NCBI GenBank assembly: GCA_025526935.1
Contig: JAHLKD010000010.1
Span: 62,001-126,000 of the forward strand
Length of the DNA: 64,000 bases
Source of the DNA: Cladochytrium replicatum
Taxonomy: Eukaryota > Chytridiomycota > Chytridiomycetes > Cladochytriales > Cladochytriaceae
Direction: 5' to 3'
The notes beneath the pieces were generated by a model. It did not search any database. It worked only from the letters and a program-made list of their open reading frames with translations, and was not told the origin of the DNA. The position numbers and the translations under genes are program-made. Positions 31,777-42,300 of the stretch are shown here, piece by piece; position 1 is the stretch's first letter, and each line of letters begins with the position of its first letter.

Positions 31777-33336
31777 TTAGTTATCCAGGTACCCCATCTC
31801 ATCGATCTCTTTCAACTCGTCCAAAGCTGCCTTCTCCTTAATGCACTGCTGCAACAGCTGTCCAATCACTGCGAATGTCCCCTGCATCAGCGGATCCATC
31901 ACTGTAACGAACCGCTTCCTCTTCGCTACAAGCGCTTCTCGTCTTGCATCAAGTTCCCCCCTCTGCTGCGTCAGCTGCTCTACAAGCTTCTCGTTCCCCT
32001 CCGCCCCTGCCTTCAGCTCAGCAAGCTTTGCATTCAACGCCTGCGCTTCCTCCTGTGCCTCCTCGTGCACTGCCCGAAACTTCTCGTGTCCCGGCTGCTG
32101 CTTCTCGAGCGATGCCTGGTGGAGCTCTGCGTTGCGCTCGTGGAATACCCGATCCGTCATCTCCTTGGTCAGACGCCCCTGCAGGTTCCGGATGCTCTTG
32201 TTCCGGATCTCGAGCTTCGCGAGCGCTTTACGGAGCTCGTTGTCCTTTTCTCCGAGTTTGGCTTCCACCTCTGCAATCTGGCTCTCGATTTCCCTCACTG
32301 ACGCTTCTTTGGCCCCCACGTCGACGAGGAGGCGCTTGCGCTCCGCCTCGAGCTGCTTGTTCTGAGAGGAAACTTCCCGGATCATGGTGTCAAACTGCCC
32401 CTCGCGCTCGCGGAGAAGCGCGTTGAGCACTGTCTCGTTCTTCATCTTGCTAAAGTTGATCTCCTGCAGCCCGGCGTGCTGGAACGTAGAATTGAGCTGG
32501 CGCTCGAGACGCTCCATCTGCTCTTTGAGCTCGTGTTTGTTGCGTTGGAGATCAGCGCGCTTGTCAAGAAGCTTTTGCACCGCGGGGCTGACGGGAGGGG
32601 GTTGGTAGACTGGCTGCTGAACCGGAGGAGCTTCCTGGTACGATGATTCCGGGTAGGCATTGGTTGCTTCGGGCTCCCGAGTGTGGGCAGGCTCGGAATC
32701 CTGTGTTGGTATGTAGCTATTAGGCTCGGTGGGAGGTTGCGAAGGAAGGTGCTGCGTTTCGTCCTCAGAGTCGAGATCCAACACTTCTTCGTTGGAAGCA
32801 CGGGCAGGTGTAGGTGAACTCTGTTCAGGCTCGATCGAGTCTCCACGAGGTGGAATTGTGGTTAGAAACTTCAGCTCCTCCTCCTGAGATTTCCCTTGGG
32901 TGGAGGGCACCGCCAAACTTGTGTGCACACCATCGTCACGGTCTTCAAAGTCGGGCCGTGTGGCTTCTTGAACCGACGCCGGAGCGGGAGCAGGGGGAGA
33001 AGCAGCAGCGAGTGTCGGTGTTGTCGCACCCAGGAATGCTTCGAATGTGGCCTGCAGGAACGACGCTTGTCGAGGCGGCGAAGGTGGGGTTTGCAATGGC
33101 GAACCGCCTTCCTCGATTTGGGTTCGAGAAGTCACACGTGGAGGAGGAATGTAAGGTGTTCTACGACTTTCGCTGGTGACAGGCGAGTTGGCAGAATCCG
33201 CATAGTTTGGATCTGAGGCATCCAAGTTCTGGAAAGAGCGAGAGCTTCGCAGGTGGGGAGGTTTAGGAGCGGGCAGCGGAGCGGGTCTGCGGTTGCTGGA
33301 GGAGGACGACGAGGGGGACACGGGAGGGGAAGACAT
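31777..33336 (-). CDS. Unrecognised coiled-coil protein, 519 residues
   Basis: Single exon; the start is the ATG at 33336 (MSSPPVSPSS) rather than the one 57 bp upstream, because the intervening sequence is non-conserved in character. Residues 1-240 are Ser/Pro/Glu-rich and disordered. From about 255 to the end there is near-continuous heptad coiled coil (KLLDKRADLQRNKHELKEQM, LEAERKRLLVDVGAKEASV), ending in EIDEMGYLDN. No diagnostic motif was found, so kinetochore, spindle-pole or trafficking roles are all open. It starts 165 bp upstream of the FIG4 start, on the same strand. Confidence 0.75.
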   Translation of the reverse strand: MSSPPVSPSSSSSSNRRPAPLPAPKPPHLRSSRSFQNLDASDPNYADSANSPVTSESRRTPYIPPPRVTSRTQIEEGGSPLQTPPSPPRQASFLQATFEAFLGATTPTLAAASPPAPAPASVQEATRPDFEDRDDGVHTSLAVPSTQGKSQEEELKFLTTIPPRGDSIEPEQSSPTPARASNEEVLDLDSEDETQHLPSQPPTEPNSYIPTQDSEPAHTREPEATNAYPESSYQEAPPVQQPVYQPPPVSPAVQKLLDKRADLQRNKHELKEQMERLERQLNSTFQHAGLQEINFSKMKNETVLNALLREREGQFDTMIREVSSQNKQLEAERKRLLVDVGAKEASVREIESQIAEVEAKLGEKDNELRKALAKLEIRNKSIRNLQGRLTKEMTDRVFHERNAELHQASLEKQQPGHEKFRAVHEEAQEEAQALNAKLAELKAGAEGNEKLVEQLTQQRGELDARREALVAKRKRFVTVMDPLMQGTFAVIGQLLQQCIKEKAALDELKEIDEMGYLDN

Positions 33337-33697
33337 TTGGATGAATTTGAGTGAATTTTTAAGAAATTTTGGAGTTCCAAGAAATGACAACAATACACAT
33401 TAATGGTTATTAGATAGCAGTTGTTCGGGAGAGAGGGCTACTTGATCGGTTTGGCATTGGACTGACCGTTGTTAGTTTGTCGGTACGCTCAACTACCGCA
33501 GTATCGATTTCAATAGATGATCGAGTTGAAAGGTGCATCCACAAATTGCGATATTGAGTGAGAATTTAGAACGAGGCAAAGTTGCTCTTTTCTCCTGTAC
33601 AGCCAACATAGTGAGCACCAAAGTCTTTTCCATTTTCTGTCTAATTATTAATTGCCCAGTGTTTCCTCACCTCTTGAACTGTGAACGCGTTCGTACC

Positions 33698-33982
33698 ATG
33701 AGACGAAAAGTGCTGAGTGTGACCTTGGGCCGGGACCACGTCCCAACGGGAACGCCTCCAGTAGAAAACATAACGGATGCGGCTGCAACTGCTCTATCGC
33801 CAGTAACGAACGTCGATAATACCCCGGTAGCAGCTTTGCCAGATGGGGTGTTCCATTCCGATTCAAAGGGATTCAGAGGCATGTCCCCTCAGCTGTCGAG
33901 GCAAGATCTAAATCTCATCTTTAATGGGGTGGAATCGGAACAGATCTCGTTATTTTCGAGGAGCGGTTGCAACAGAATATGA
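33698..33982 (+). CDS. Small ORF upstream of and overlapping a two-helix membrane protein
   Basis: ATG at 33698 (MRRKVLSVTLGRD), 94 codons, hydrophilic. Its TGA (33980-33982) overlaps the ATG of the next ORF as ATGA. In the next ORF's frame the codons just upstream of that ATG read DLVIFEERLQQN, which looks like natural coding sequence. It is therefore likely that both ORFs are one protein split by a single-base error, a true frameshift or an intron I could not find. Confidence 0.4.
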   Translation: MRRKVLSVTLGRDHVPTGTPPVENITDAAATALSPVTNVDNTPVAALPDGVFHSDSKGFRGMSPQLSRQDLNLIFNGVESEQISLFSRSGCNRI

Positions 33983-34335
33983 TTCGATTCAACAAAACGA
34001 GACGACGTTGGGAAAGTGGGGAGTCTTCGATAACGTTCAGAATATCCCTTTTTATTAATTTTTTTTTATCAGTTGCGTTGACGAGTCTGGTACTAGCAAC
34101 GGCATACTTTGCATACTACGTTTTCTTCGACATTGAAAGTGTTGGACACAGTGACAGCAGTCCAAACAGGGAACCCAAACACCGGGTTACAAGTGAGGAC
34201 GTTGGGCTGGATCCACCACATTATCACGCAATGGATCCGTTGACAATGTTTGGTTTCATTGTGTCCAGCTCGATGCTTGCCATTTTCTTCCTCAGCGGGC
34301 TTTACAGGCAAAAACTTTCAAATCCGTCAAAGTAA
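33979..34335 (+). CDS. Small membrane protein with two predicted helices
   Basis: 118 residues. A basic start (MIRFNKTRRRW) is followed by a long hydrophobic segment (FINFFLSVALTSLVLATAYF), a 55-residue polar loop and a second helix (MFGFIVSSSMLAIFFLSGLY) with a short basic tail. The layout suggests a small organelle or secretory membrane protein. No family was recognised. See the overlapping upstream ORF for the start problem. Confidence 0.5.
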   Translation: MIRFNKTRRRWESGESSITFRISLFINFFLSVALTSLVLATAYFAYYVFFDIESVGHSDSSPNREPKHRVTSEDVGLDPPHYHAMDPLTMFGFIVSSSMLAIFFLSGLYRQKLSNPSK

Positions 34336-34353
34336 ACTACACCAAAGAACAAA

Positions 34354-34560
34354 ATGACGGATATACTCAAGGATGGTTTGTCTTTTGTGTCTGGTAGGTT
34401 TGTCGCACAGTGTAATCGATCCCTGCTAGCTTTCAACATGCAGTTCAACAAGGAGCGACGTGGGGAGATTGTGTTTCTTCGCAAAGTGCCTCGAGATTTT
34501 CAGGAGGGATTTTCAGAATACAGAGAGCAGTACTGGGCGAAGAAGCGCTCGAAAACATAA
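34354..34560 (+). CDS. Unrecognised 68-residue basic protein
   Basis: It starts at ATG 34354 (MTDILKDGLSFVSGRF), 18 nt after the previous stop, and ends RKVPRDFQEGFSEYREQYW plus a Lys/Arg tail. It has no membrane helix and no recognised motif. Its short distance from the preceding ORF and from MCU would be unusual for separate fungal transcription units, so it may be a 3' extension or exon of a neighbour. Confidence 0.35.
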   Translation: MTDILKDGLSFVSGRFVAQCNRSLLAFNMQFNKERRGEIVFLRKVPRDFQEGFSEYREQYWAKKRSKT

Positions 34561-34641
34561 AGAATCCAATATGCTGAATTAAGTTAATTTTATCTATTTT
34601 GCATTTTAAAGTTATCAGAGTCAACCACACATCCAACCCCA

Positions 34642-35911
34642 ATGCCTCCTGCCGGGTACGCGATCGGTCTCCGTCCTGCCACGACGGGTGCCGATCGCAC
34701 TTTTTCTCAGAGCTCAGTGTCTACCGGAAGCATTTCGGGTCTAGCAGCGTGCCCTCATCAGCGTCCATGAGCTATCAGCACGACGGTGCTTTCCTGACTC
34801 TCGATCACCCGACATTGGCGTCCCCGTACAGCTTCTTTATATCGAAATCGAAGCCAATATCGCATCTCCTCGCGCAAATCCAGGAGGAAGCGCCGACGAT
34901 TGAGCATATCGCGATTTACGATGTGGAGAGAAGCAAAGCTGCCGGTGGAGGGGATCGGCCATTGCGCTGGGCACGGTAAGTAAAAAATTTTCCTATACGT
35001 TCGACGGTGATTTACTTTTGGTGGTGTGATAAAAGGGCTACTTCCGCTGAGGATGTGTTGTCAGTCGCAATGCAAAAGGGCGAACTTTTGATCGAGTTGA
35101 ATGACATTCAAGTACCTGTGAGCAAGCACGAAAAAAAATGGTAAAAGCCCTATTACACGAAAACCTCACCATTTTTCTTTACAAAGGTGAAAGTACCGTC
35201 CCTTGAAGGTGATAATCAAATAGATTCGGCTGTTTGATCAAAAAGGCCGATCGAATGTCAATTTGTAGAGCGAACGCAGCGATGAGATCGAGACAGTAAG
35301 AAAAGAGCTTGCGCCCTTAGAAACACGGAAGATTGCGTTGGATGCGGCTGCTCAGCGTTCTGCGTCCCGTGTGACGTGGTTTGGACTAGCAGCTCTGTGC
35401 GCACAATTTAGCCTCATGTAAGGGTGCTAGCCGAGATGCGGGGTGGTGCCTGATTTTTGATTTGCGTGTGGACCAGGGCAAGGCTTACATGGTGGGAGGA
35501 TAGTTGGGTGAGGAAAGCTCTTTTCGGGCTATATTTTGTACTCACTTTAACTACATTACAGGATGGTAATACAATGAGTGAATCATGTTCAACTGCGTAA
35601 GGCTCATCCCTTGAAACAGTAATGGAGCCTATTTCGAACTTCCTCTCCGCTGGGACGGGAATTATTGGCTACATGTATGTTCAACAGCTGGCCTTGGTTA
35701 AATTCTCAATCTCGGTCTATTTAAGGTTCTAGATCGTCACTCGGAAAGACTATATTACGAGGCGGTCAAAGACCTGACAATTACAAACCGGCAGCAAAGG
35801 CTGTATCAACTAAATAGCTTTGACCTTGAGGCACACCGGAAGCTGAAAGCTCGGGACGGAGAGCTTGTGACCCGCTTGGATAGCATTAAGCGCGAGTATG
35901 CTGGTCAGTAA
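34642..35911 (+). CDS. MCU: Mitochondrial calcium uniporter pore subunit MCU
   Basis: Exons 34642-34666, 34711-34975, 35036-35111, 35187-35231, 35269-35417, 35477-35507, 35562-35565, 35620-35678 and 35726-35911; 279 residues. The N-terminal matrix domain (ISHLLAQIQEEAPTIEHIAI) is followed by a coiled coil (IETVRKELAPLETRKIALDA). TM1 (VTWFGLAALCAQFSLMARL), the selectivity motif WDVMEP (family consensus WDxxEP, or DIME) and TM2 (FLSAGTGIIGYMYVL) follow, then a C-terminal helix. The Asp of the motif comes from a 4-nt exon. The first exon (start of the transit peptide) is the weakest part of the model; alternatively translation starts at 34768. MCU forms the tetrameric Ca2+ channel of the inner mitochondrial membrane. 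It is absent from many yeasts but kept in several early fungi. No EMRE or MICU gene is visible nearby. Confidence 0.88.
35562..35565 (+). other. MCU: 4-nt microexon of MCU encoding the DIME aspartate
   Basis: ttacag|GATG|gtaata: the exon supplies GAT (Asp) and the first base of the next codon, completed by TA from 35620 to give Val, then ATG GAG CCT. Skipping it would join TGG to TAA, an immediate stop. Confidence 0.8.
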
Positions 35912-36372
35912 TAGAGACAGCGAGGCTACCTGCACTCGATACTTTAAAGGCACATACCTTGCTACGTTCCCAAACATTTCTGCAATGAACTCTGATATAT
36001 CTGAGTAATATCTTCTTGCTTTTGGGTGCAACAATTTATTGGCTTCATAGCGATCGGAGTAAATACTGTAAATGGAGATGCACTCTAACAATGAATCAGA
36101 TCATAAAATAAGACGAATCAGAGCATCGTGCAATCAAACGCAGTTGATCCCCTCGAAAGCATAATTTGTTGTGAGAATCAAATCACCAATTAAAGACAGG
36201 CCCTTCGTTTGATAATCCCCAGGCCGATTTCTCTCGGATCACAGGCAGTTTTGGAGTCGCTCTTAGCAGCGGATCTCTCTTTTGCTTACACCTTAGTTAC
36301 AACTTCGCTTGCCACAAAATAGAAGCTACGGATCTCTGCTGGATACCTTGAAGAGGTGCACAGAAGAAAGCC
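35912..36372. other. Intergenic region, nothing recognised
   Basis: Space between the MCU stop and the start of the giant glycosyltransferase gene. There are short open frames on both strands without motifs. It is expected to hold the MCU 3' UTR and the promoter of the next gene. Confidence 0.5.
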
Positions 36373-39300
36373 ATGGCCAGTTCTGAATCACCACTGCCCC
36401 GGTCAACTTCAGAAAAGTCTAAAGAACATCCTCAACTTCGGTATAGGGATCAAGATGAGAAAGATGATCGATCATTCCTCTCCTTTCCCCTCATTGTTGC
36501 CATCATCCTCTGTGCGGCAGTTATTTCATCCCCCGCCATCTTTCAGAACAAGGTCAGTTACTGGATCCTCTTGTGTCATGATTCCCACTCATTCAACTTG
36601 GATGGATCGTCGACGCTAGTTCCATGCTCTATCATCTCAAGTTCAAAGCTGGATCTATGGACCAAGTAAGTTTTTCGCACAGGACATTCACATCCGGGAT
36701 TCTCAACTTCCCAACTCATTATTTTAGGTTTCTTCACTGGACCAGTATGCTCAGGACATGGTGTGATGGTGAACAGCGGCAGATGTGTGTGCGACTTGCA
36801 ATGGCGAGGCACATATTGTTCGGAACAAGTTACCATAGGTGAGCAAACTAAAGTATTTCGCCGGCAATTGAAAGAGCTAATCCAAATTCTCTTTGCATCA
36901 GAACCACCACGAACATCGGACAATTCGATTCTATTCGTGCTCGAATCTTTTGGCCCCATCAACCCAACCAACGACCCCGGCGCAGCATCGTTTTCGTATC
37001 TTGCGGAGCAGCTCGCCGAAGAGCATTTTGACGTATCAATCCTTTACATTGGTGCACCGAACCCGCAGTTTGGCAAGATAGCCGCCCAGTATGCCCGCAA
37101 GCGCATCCACCTCATCCAGTGAGTTGCCCAGAATGGGCTTGTCCACGTGATATGCTGATCTGCCATGTGACCAGACTGCCCACTTCCGGACTCGCATTCG
37201 GCAACGCGTTGGTCGAGAAGCGCGCGTTCGACGTGTTCCAGTTCCTCAAGACGCGCGTGCCAGCGTACAAGGTCGTCTACTTTACGTCTTTCTCTGGCGC
37301 TGGCTACTACACCCTACTTTCGCAGCGACAGGGCCTTTTTTGCTCGAGCACAAAGTTTATCGTTGGTCTCGATTCGCTGTGGCAGTCCGAAATTGAGAAG
37401 CTCGATTCTGGAGACCCAGAGTACGTGGCCACAGATGTTGACACTCTCAAGTTCGATTATGTTCAGAAGAAGTCGGTGGAACTTGCGGTAAGTCGTGAAA
37501 CTGTTTGGATTCGCATGTGCGCTAAGCATCCATTCCAGGACCATGTTGTTGTTTCATCTCAAATGCTTCTGGACTTTGTTCAAAGCCACCAATGGCAAGT
37601 TCCTGGAAATAGCGCTCGGGTCATTCATGGCGTGCCCATCTCAGAACACCGAGAACTGAGTCGTGGGGTTACTACTATCAATGAACTTGTGTTTGTCGGC
37701 GACCTGGATTTCATCAGCGGTCTCAAAACTTTCTCTGATGCGATCGACGAGCTCGCTACAGATCTCAAGGAGAACGGAATCAAGGTTACTTTCATTGGCA
37801 CCCCACGATACATTAACGAGATGACATCGGAGGAGTATCTCCAGCTCCGAGGCCCAACCTGGGACGACTCTGAAGTCTCGTGGAGCATCAGGACCGTGGG
37901 CGATCGTGACCTTATCACCTCGTACCTTCAAGAAGGTGGAGGATCCCGACTTGCGATCATGCCCACTTTCTCGGACCCGACAGCGCTGATCGCTCAAGAC
38001 TTGGCTCATCTTGGCCTTCCCTTCATTACTACGACTGAAAGTGCAGCAAAAGAGCTTATGTTGCAGTCTGATCTCTCTTCGATCCTGTTCAACCCTACCG
38101 CACACTCTTTGGTAAATAAAGTTCGAGCAATCATGTACAACGGAGGTAATTGGACTCACTATGGAAATATTCTCAAAAACTCACAAATCTTTTCATGTAG
38201 CCACGATCGCACGACCAAAAGACAGTGCAGATCATGCTATTGGTGAATGGCATCACCTATTGTCAACTCTATTCGCAATGGATACCTCAAGCTGCTCCAC
38301 TGCATTTAGTGAGCTCAAGGACTTGCCTTTGGTGTCCCTTGTGTTAACTCATCGAAACCGTCACAAGCTCCTCAAGCAAGCAATTGCATCCATCGAAGCA
38401 CAGACGTACGCCAATTTTGAAGTCATTCTGGTCGACGACGGAAGCACGGACCCGGATGCCATCCAGTATCTCAACGAGATCTCCTGGAGCTGGTGGGAAG
38501 AGCGTGGCTGGAAAGTCGTCCGCGAAACCAATCGTTTCGTTGGTGCATCAAGAAACACCGGAGCAAAGCATGCGGTCGGAAAGTATGTTGTGTTTATGGA
38601 CGATGACGATATTGCGAAGCCGGACTTCCTCGAAACCCTGGTCAAGGTTGCGATCAACACCGGGGCGGATGTTGTCACTTCCGGTCACGATGTTTTCAAG
38701 ACATCTCGCCCTCCACTTCACGCAAGATCAGAGAGGCGTTACATACCTCTCGGAGATGCCCCTCTCGTCGGAGTTCTTGAGAACGTTTTCGGAGACTCGC
38801 ATTTCCTTGTCAAGAAGGACCACTTTGTTGACATGGGAGGCTTTACTGAAGTCTACGGTGTTGGATTCGAAGACTACGAGCTGCTCGCCAAGCTTGCCTT
38901 GAAGGGAAGTCACATGGAGCCTGTCCCAGACGCGCTTACCTGGTACCGCACCCACGAGAACTCGGTGACCGCATTCACCAACCTGAAAGCAAACCAAGTC
39001 CGAATGCTCCGCGCTTACGCGGATGCCCAATCTACGGCCTGCAGAGAGCAGCAGCGACTCGTAGAGTATGCCGAGAAGGTCTTCTTTGAAGAGAACGGTG
39101 TGCTCCCATTCCAACACGAGCTGCGAAACACTACGATGACCGGATGGGTGACATGGCGCTCTAGATCTCCAGAAACAACCGAAGTGGTGCCATTCCCTGA
39201 GGCAGCAACTGCCACGCAAACCGCGGTGCCTACGCCTTCTTGCACTGAAGAAGACATGGACTGTAACTACCGCTGTCCACACGACATGAATTACTACGTG

Positions 39301-42300
39301 GATTGCGCTAAAGTTACCGCACTTGAACCGAACGTCATTCCGAACACTAGAGGTATACCTATTGTATTGATTGGTCAGAACCTCTTCCATCGCGGAACAC
39401 GGGAAAACATCATCGTTGTTGCCATTCAAGGGGAACCTATTGAGCCGAATTATATCAAGGGATCGACAAGTGATGGAACTCAGCTGACTATTGTTCTGCC
39501 TGTTGAGCTGCCTTTGGCATCGAACTCCCGGAATGGAACTGCGGTTCTGACAGTGCGAACTGTCGGGCCGTCGCAAAACCCGAACTCCCGAGGAATACCG
39601 TACACTCTGCAATACTACAACCCCAGAGCGGCTATTTTGAGCGTTAAACCCACCATGATTCCCATTAAGAGCTCGACTGATCTGATTATCACCGGATCCG
39701 GTTTGGTGAAGTATCCGGAGGCACTCTGTATCTTCAATATTTCAGCGAGTGATGCGGCTTCTTTCCGAAGCGATCCTCTGCTCGACGAAAGAAACTTGCT
39801 CGTTGCAAGGCCTGCATTCATCAGAAACTCAACGTCACTGATATGCAGGTCGCCAGTGCTCAATGACTTTGGAAAGATTCGCGTCCAGGTTATGTTCTCG
39901 ACGCCACAATACAACGTAATACGTCAACCAGGGGATATCAGGATCCCGAGATCCTTCATGAATAGGACTGAACTGTACTTGCAGTCATCTGGAGTTGTCC
40001 TAACCTTGGTTTCGCCAGCACCCAGGATGGTCAGGGCAGTGTTCGCTCTTTCAGGAGACAGACTATCTATCTATTTTGACAAGCCGTTGAAGATTCCCAC
40101 ATTGGATGCATTCGGGAGCGGCACGGCTTTGCCTTGCGGATCTCTCTTTGAGATCAACAATGGGGGCGTGATCATCGCTACAAGTGACACCGATTCCGAT
40201 TGTCTTATTAGCCGTGATACTGATAGCCCGAACGATCGTTTGCTCATGTTCTGGAAGCCTACCATTCTTGCGAAGCCCATCAATTTGTTGGTCCCTGGCC
40301 AAGGACTTCGCGTCCTTGACGACCAGATATATGATGCAAGTTTTGCTTTCAGTGCTGCTTCGTCCGGTGAAGTGATTGCTTCATCACCAAATGGAACAGT
40401 CGCTCCCATCTTCTCACTTCTTGCCCCACAAATGGTTCCTGGCTGTTCCGGTATTCCCATTCAGATGCAGGTTACGGGTGGAACGGGCGGGCGACGATTT
40501 AACCAAGTCCGCATTTCATTTGCATCTCCAGGAGCTGGAAGAGATGATGTTCTTAACAGTGCCCTCAACAGAACTGGAAATGACGTGCGAATCAACCGGC
40601 TTAGCTCATTTACAATCGGCGCAAACGTGACTGATCCAAGAAGATACAATTTTACAGTTACTCTGACGAACCTGTGGGGACAAACAGCTTCACAAAGAAT
40701 ATCAGTATGGAAGCGGACTGAAGTCGATGTCCCAGTCCTTGTGTTTTCACCAATGGACATGTCTGTTGTACCAGTGAAAACAGTCAACAACTTGATTGGA
40801 ACAGTTTACCCGAGCTGTGCCAACATAACTTCGTCAGTACTTTTCCAGTGGACGTCAATAATCGACGAGAGTCAGAACCGTGGAGCACCCAATCCTTTCC
40901 CGGCCATCTCCACAAAGCCGCTGTTCAGCTTGACGCAATTCAGCTTATTACCTGGAAGACAATATGACTTCAACATTAATGCTGGTTATGACGGCAAGGA
41001 TAAAGACGGAAAAGCATACAACAACTACGACTTCTCTCTTTCGATCGTTGCTGAGAAGGACAATGTCTTCGTTTCAGCTGGATCTTCACGCCTGACTGGA
41101 ACAGAGAACAAAGTGCTGTTGAATGCCATAATTGGCTCGGATGGATATTCAAATAGCTTTATGGCCGCAAACAAAGAAAATTCCGACCTATTTGAGTGTG
41201 TATGGGACTGCGTGAGACTAGATGAAGGCACACCGTCAGGAACGCTCTCGTCATGCACTGATGTGACGACGACTGAGCGCCTACCACTAACAAATATCTG
41301 CCAAGGAAATATCCTCACTGGGAAGTTGGAACCGGGATACTTTTACCGCTTCAATACTACTCTCACTAATAAAGACACTGCGTCAAGCAGGAGCAGCTTC
41401 CCTATTTATCTTCAAGTCGTAGAAGGACTTATACCATCCGTCGACCTTGCTCCAACTGACGGATATCCCGGTGCGTGGTCGGACAGCTTCTTTGTGGATT
41501 CAGCGGTTGACCCTACCAGCTTGGTACCTGGAGAAAGTGTTGCAGATGTGGAATACACGTGGTCCATTCCAACGAGCTGCGACTTTTTGGATTTCCCGGA
41601 GATAAAGCTGGTGGAGAAGCAGAACACCAAAACTGCTATCAACAACAGAGCTCTCAAACTTATAGAAGGCACGCTATCGGCAGACTCTCAGTACTGCATT
41701 CAATTGACTGTCTCATCCGGTTCGTTTGAGGGACGGTCCACGATTCGCATTGCAACCAGAGATAGACCGAGTGGAGGTCAATGCGTAGTTTCAAGTGCTA
41801 CTGTTGGCCTCGTTTCCTTCGAAGATAATTTCGCAGTTTCTTGCTCTGATTTCGTGACAGACCTGCTTTCATATCCGATATTCTACCAGATCGAATCTCG
41901 GGCAGCTAATGCAGCTGACGGTGATCCATGGAATATTCTGAGCGCGTGGACAACAGTGAACACATACAGCCAGTACCAATCTTCTGGTGACAAGATCATT
42001 CGAATAAGCATTAAGGATTCCGCTGATTCTCCCGCATCCTCGCCCATTTTAATTCCGATTACAGTTTTAGGTGAGAGGCAAGCTACAAACCCGGCTCTTA
42101 TGGCCCGCCAGAAGATCCTCGATCCTGCCACGGTGGTAGAGCTCCAAAAGGCGAATACTGCTCTTGATGACACCATTACCAATTATAATCAGTTTGGTGA
42201 TGTATCGGCTGCACAAAATTCGATCGCAGTCATTGCTGGAGTGCTTGTTGATAGCACGTTTGGGACAACAATAGAGAAAACGATTCAGACAAAATTGGCG

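Noticed and set aside
31841-32426. Plus-strand Ser/Cys/Pro-rich frames opposite the coiled-coil gene
   Set aside because: They are mirror images of Glu/Lys/Arg-rich heptads on the minus strand.
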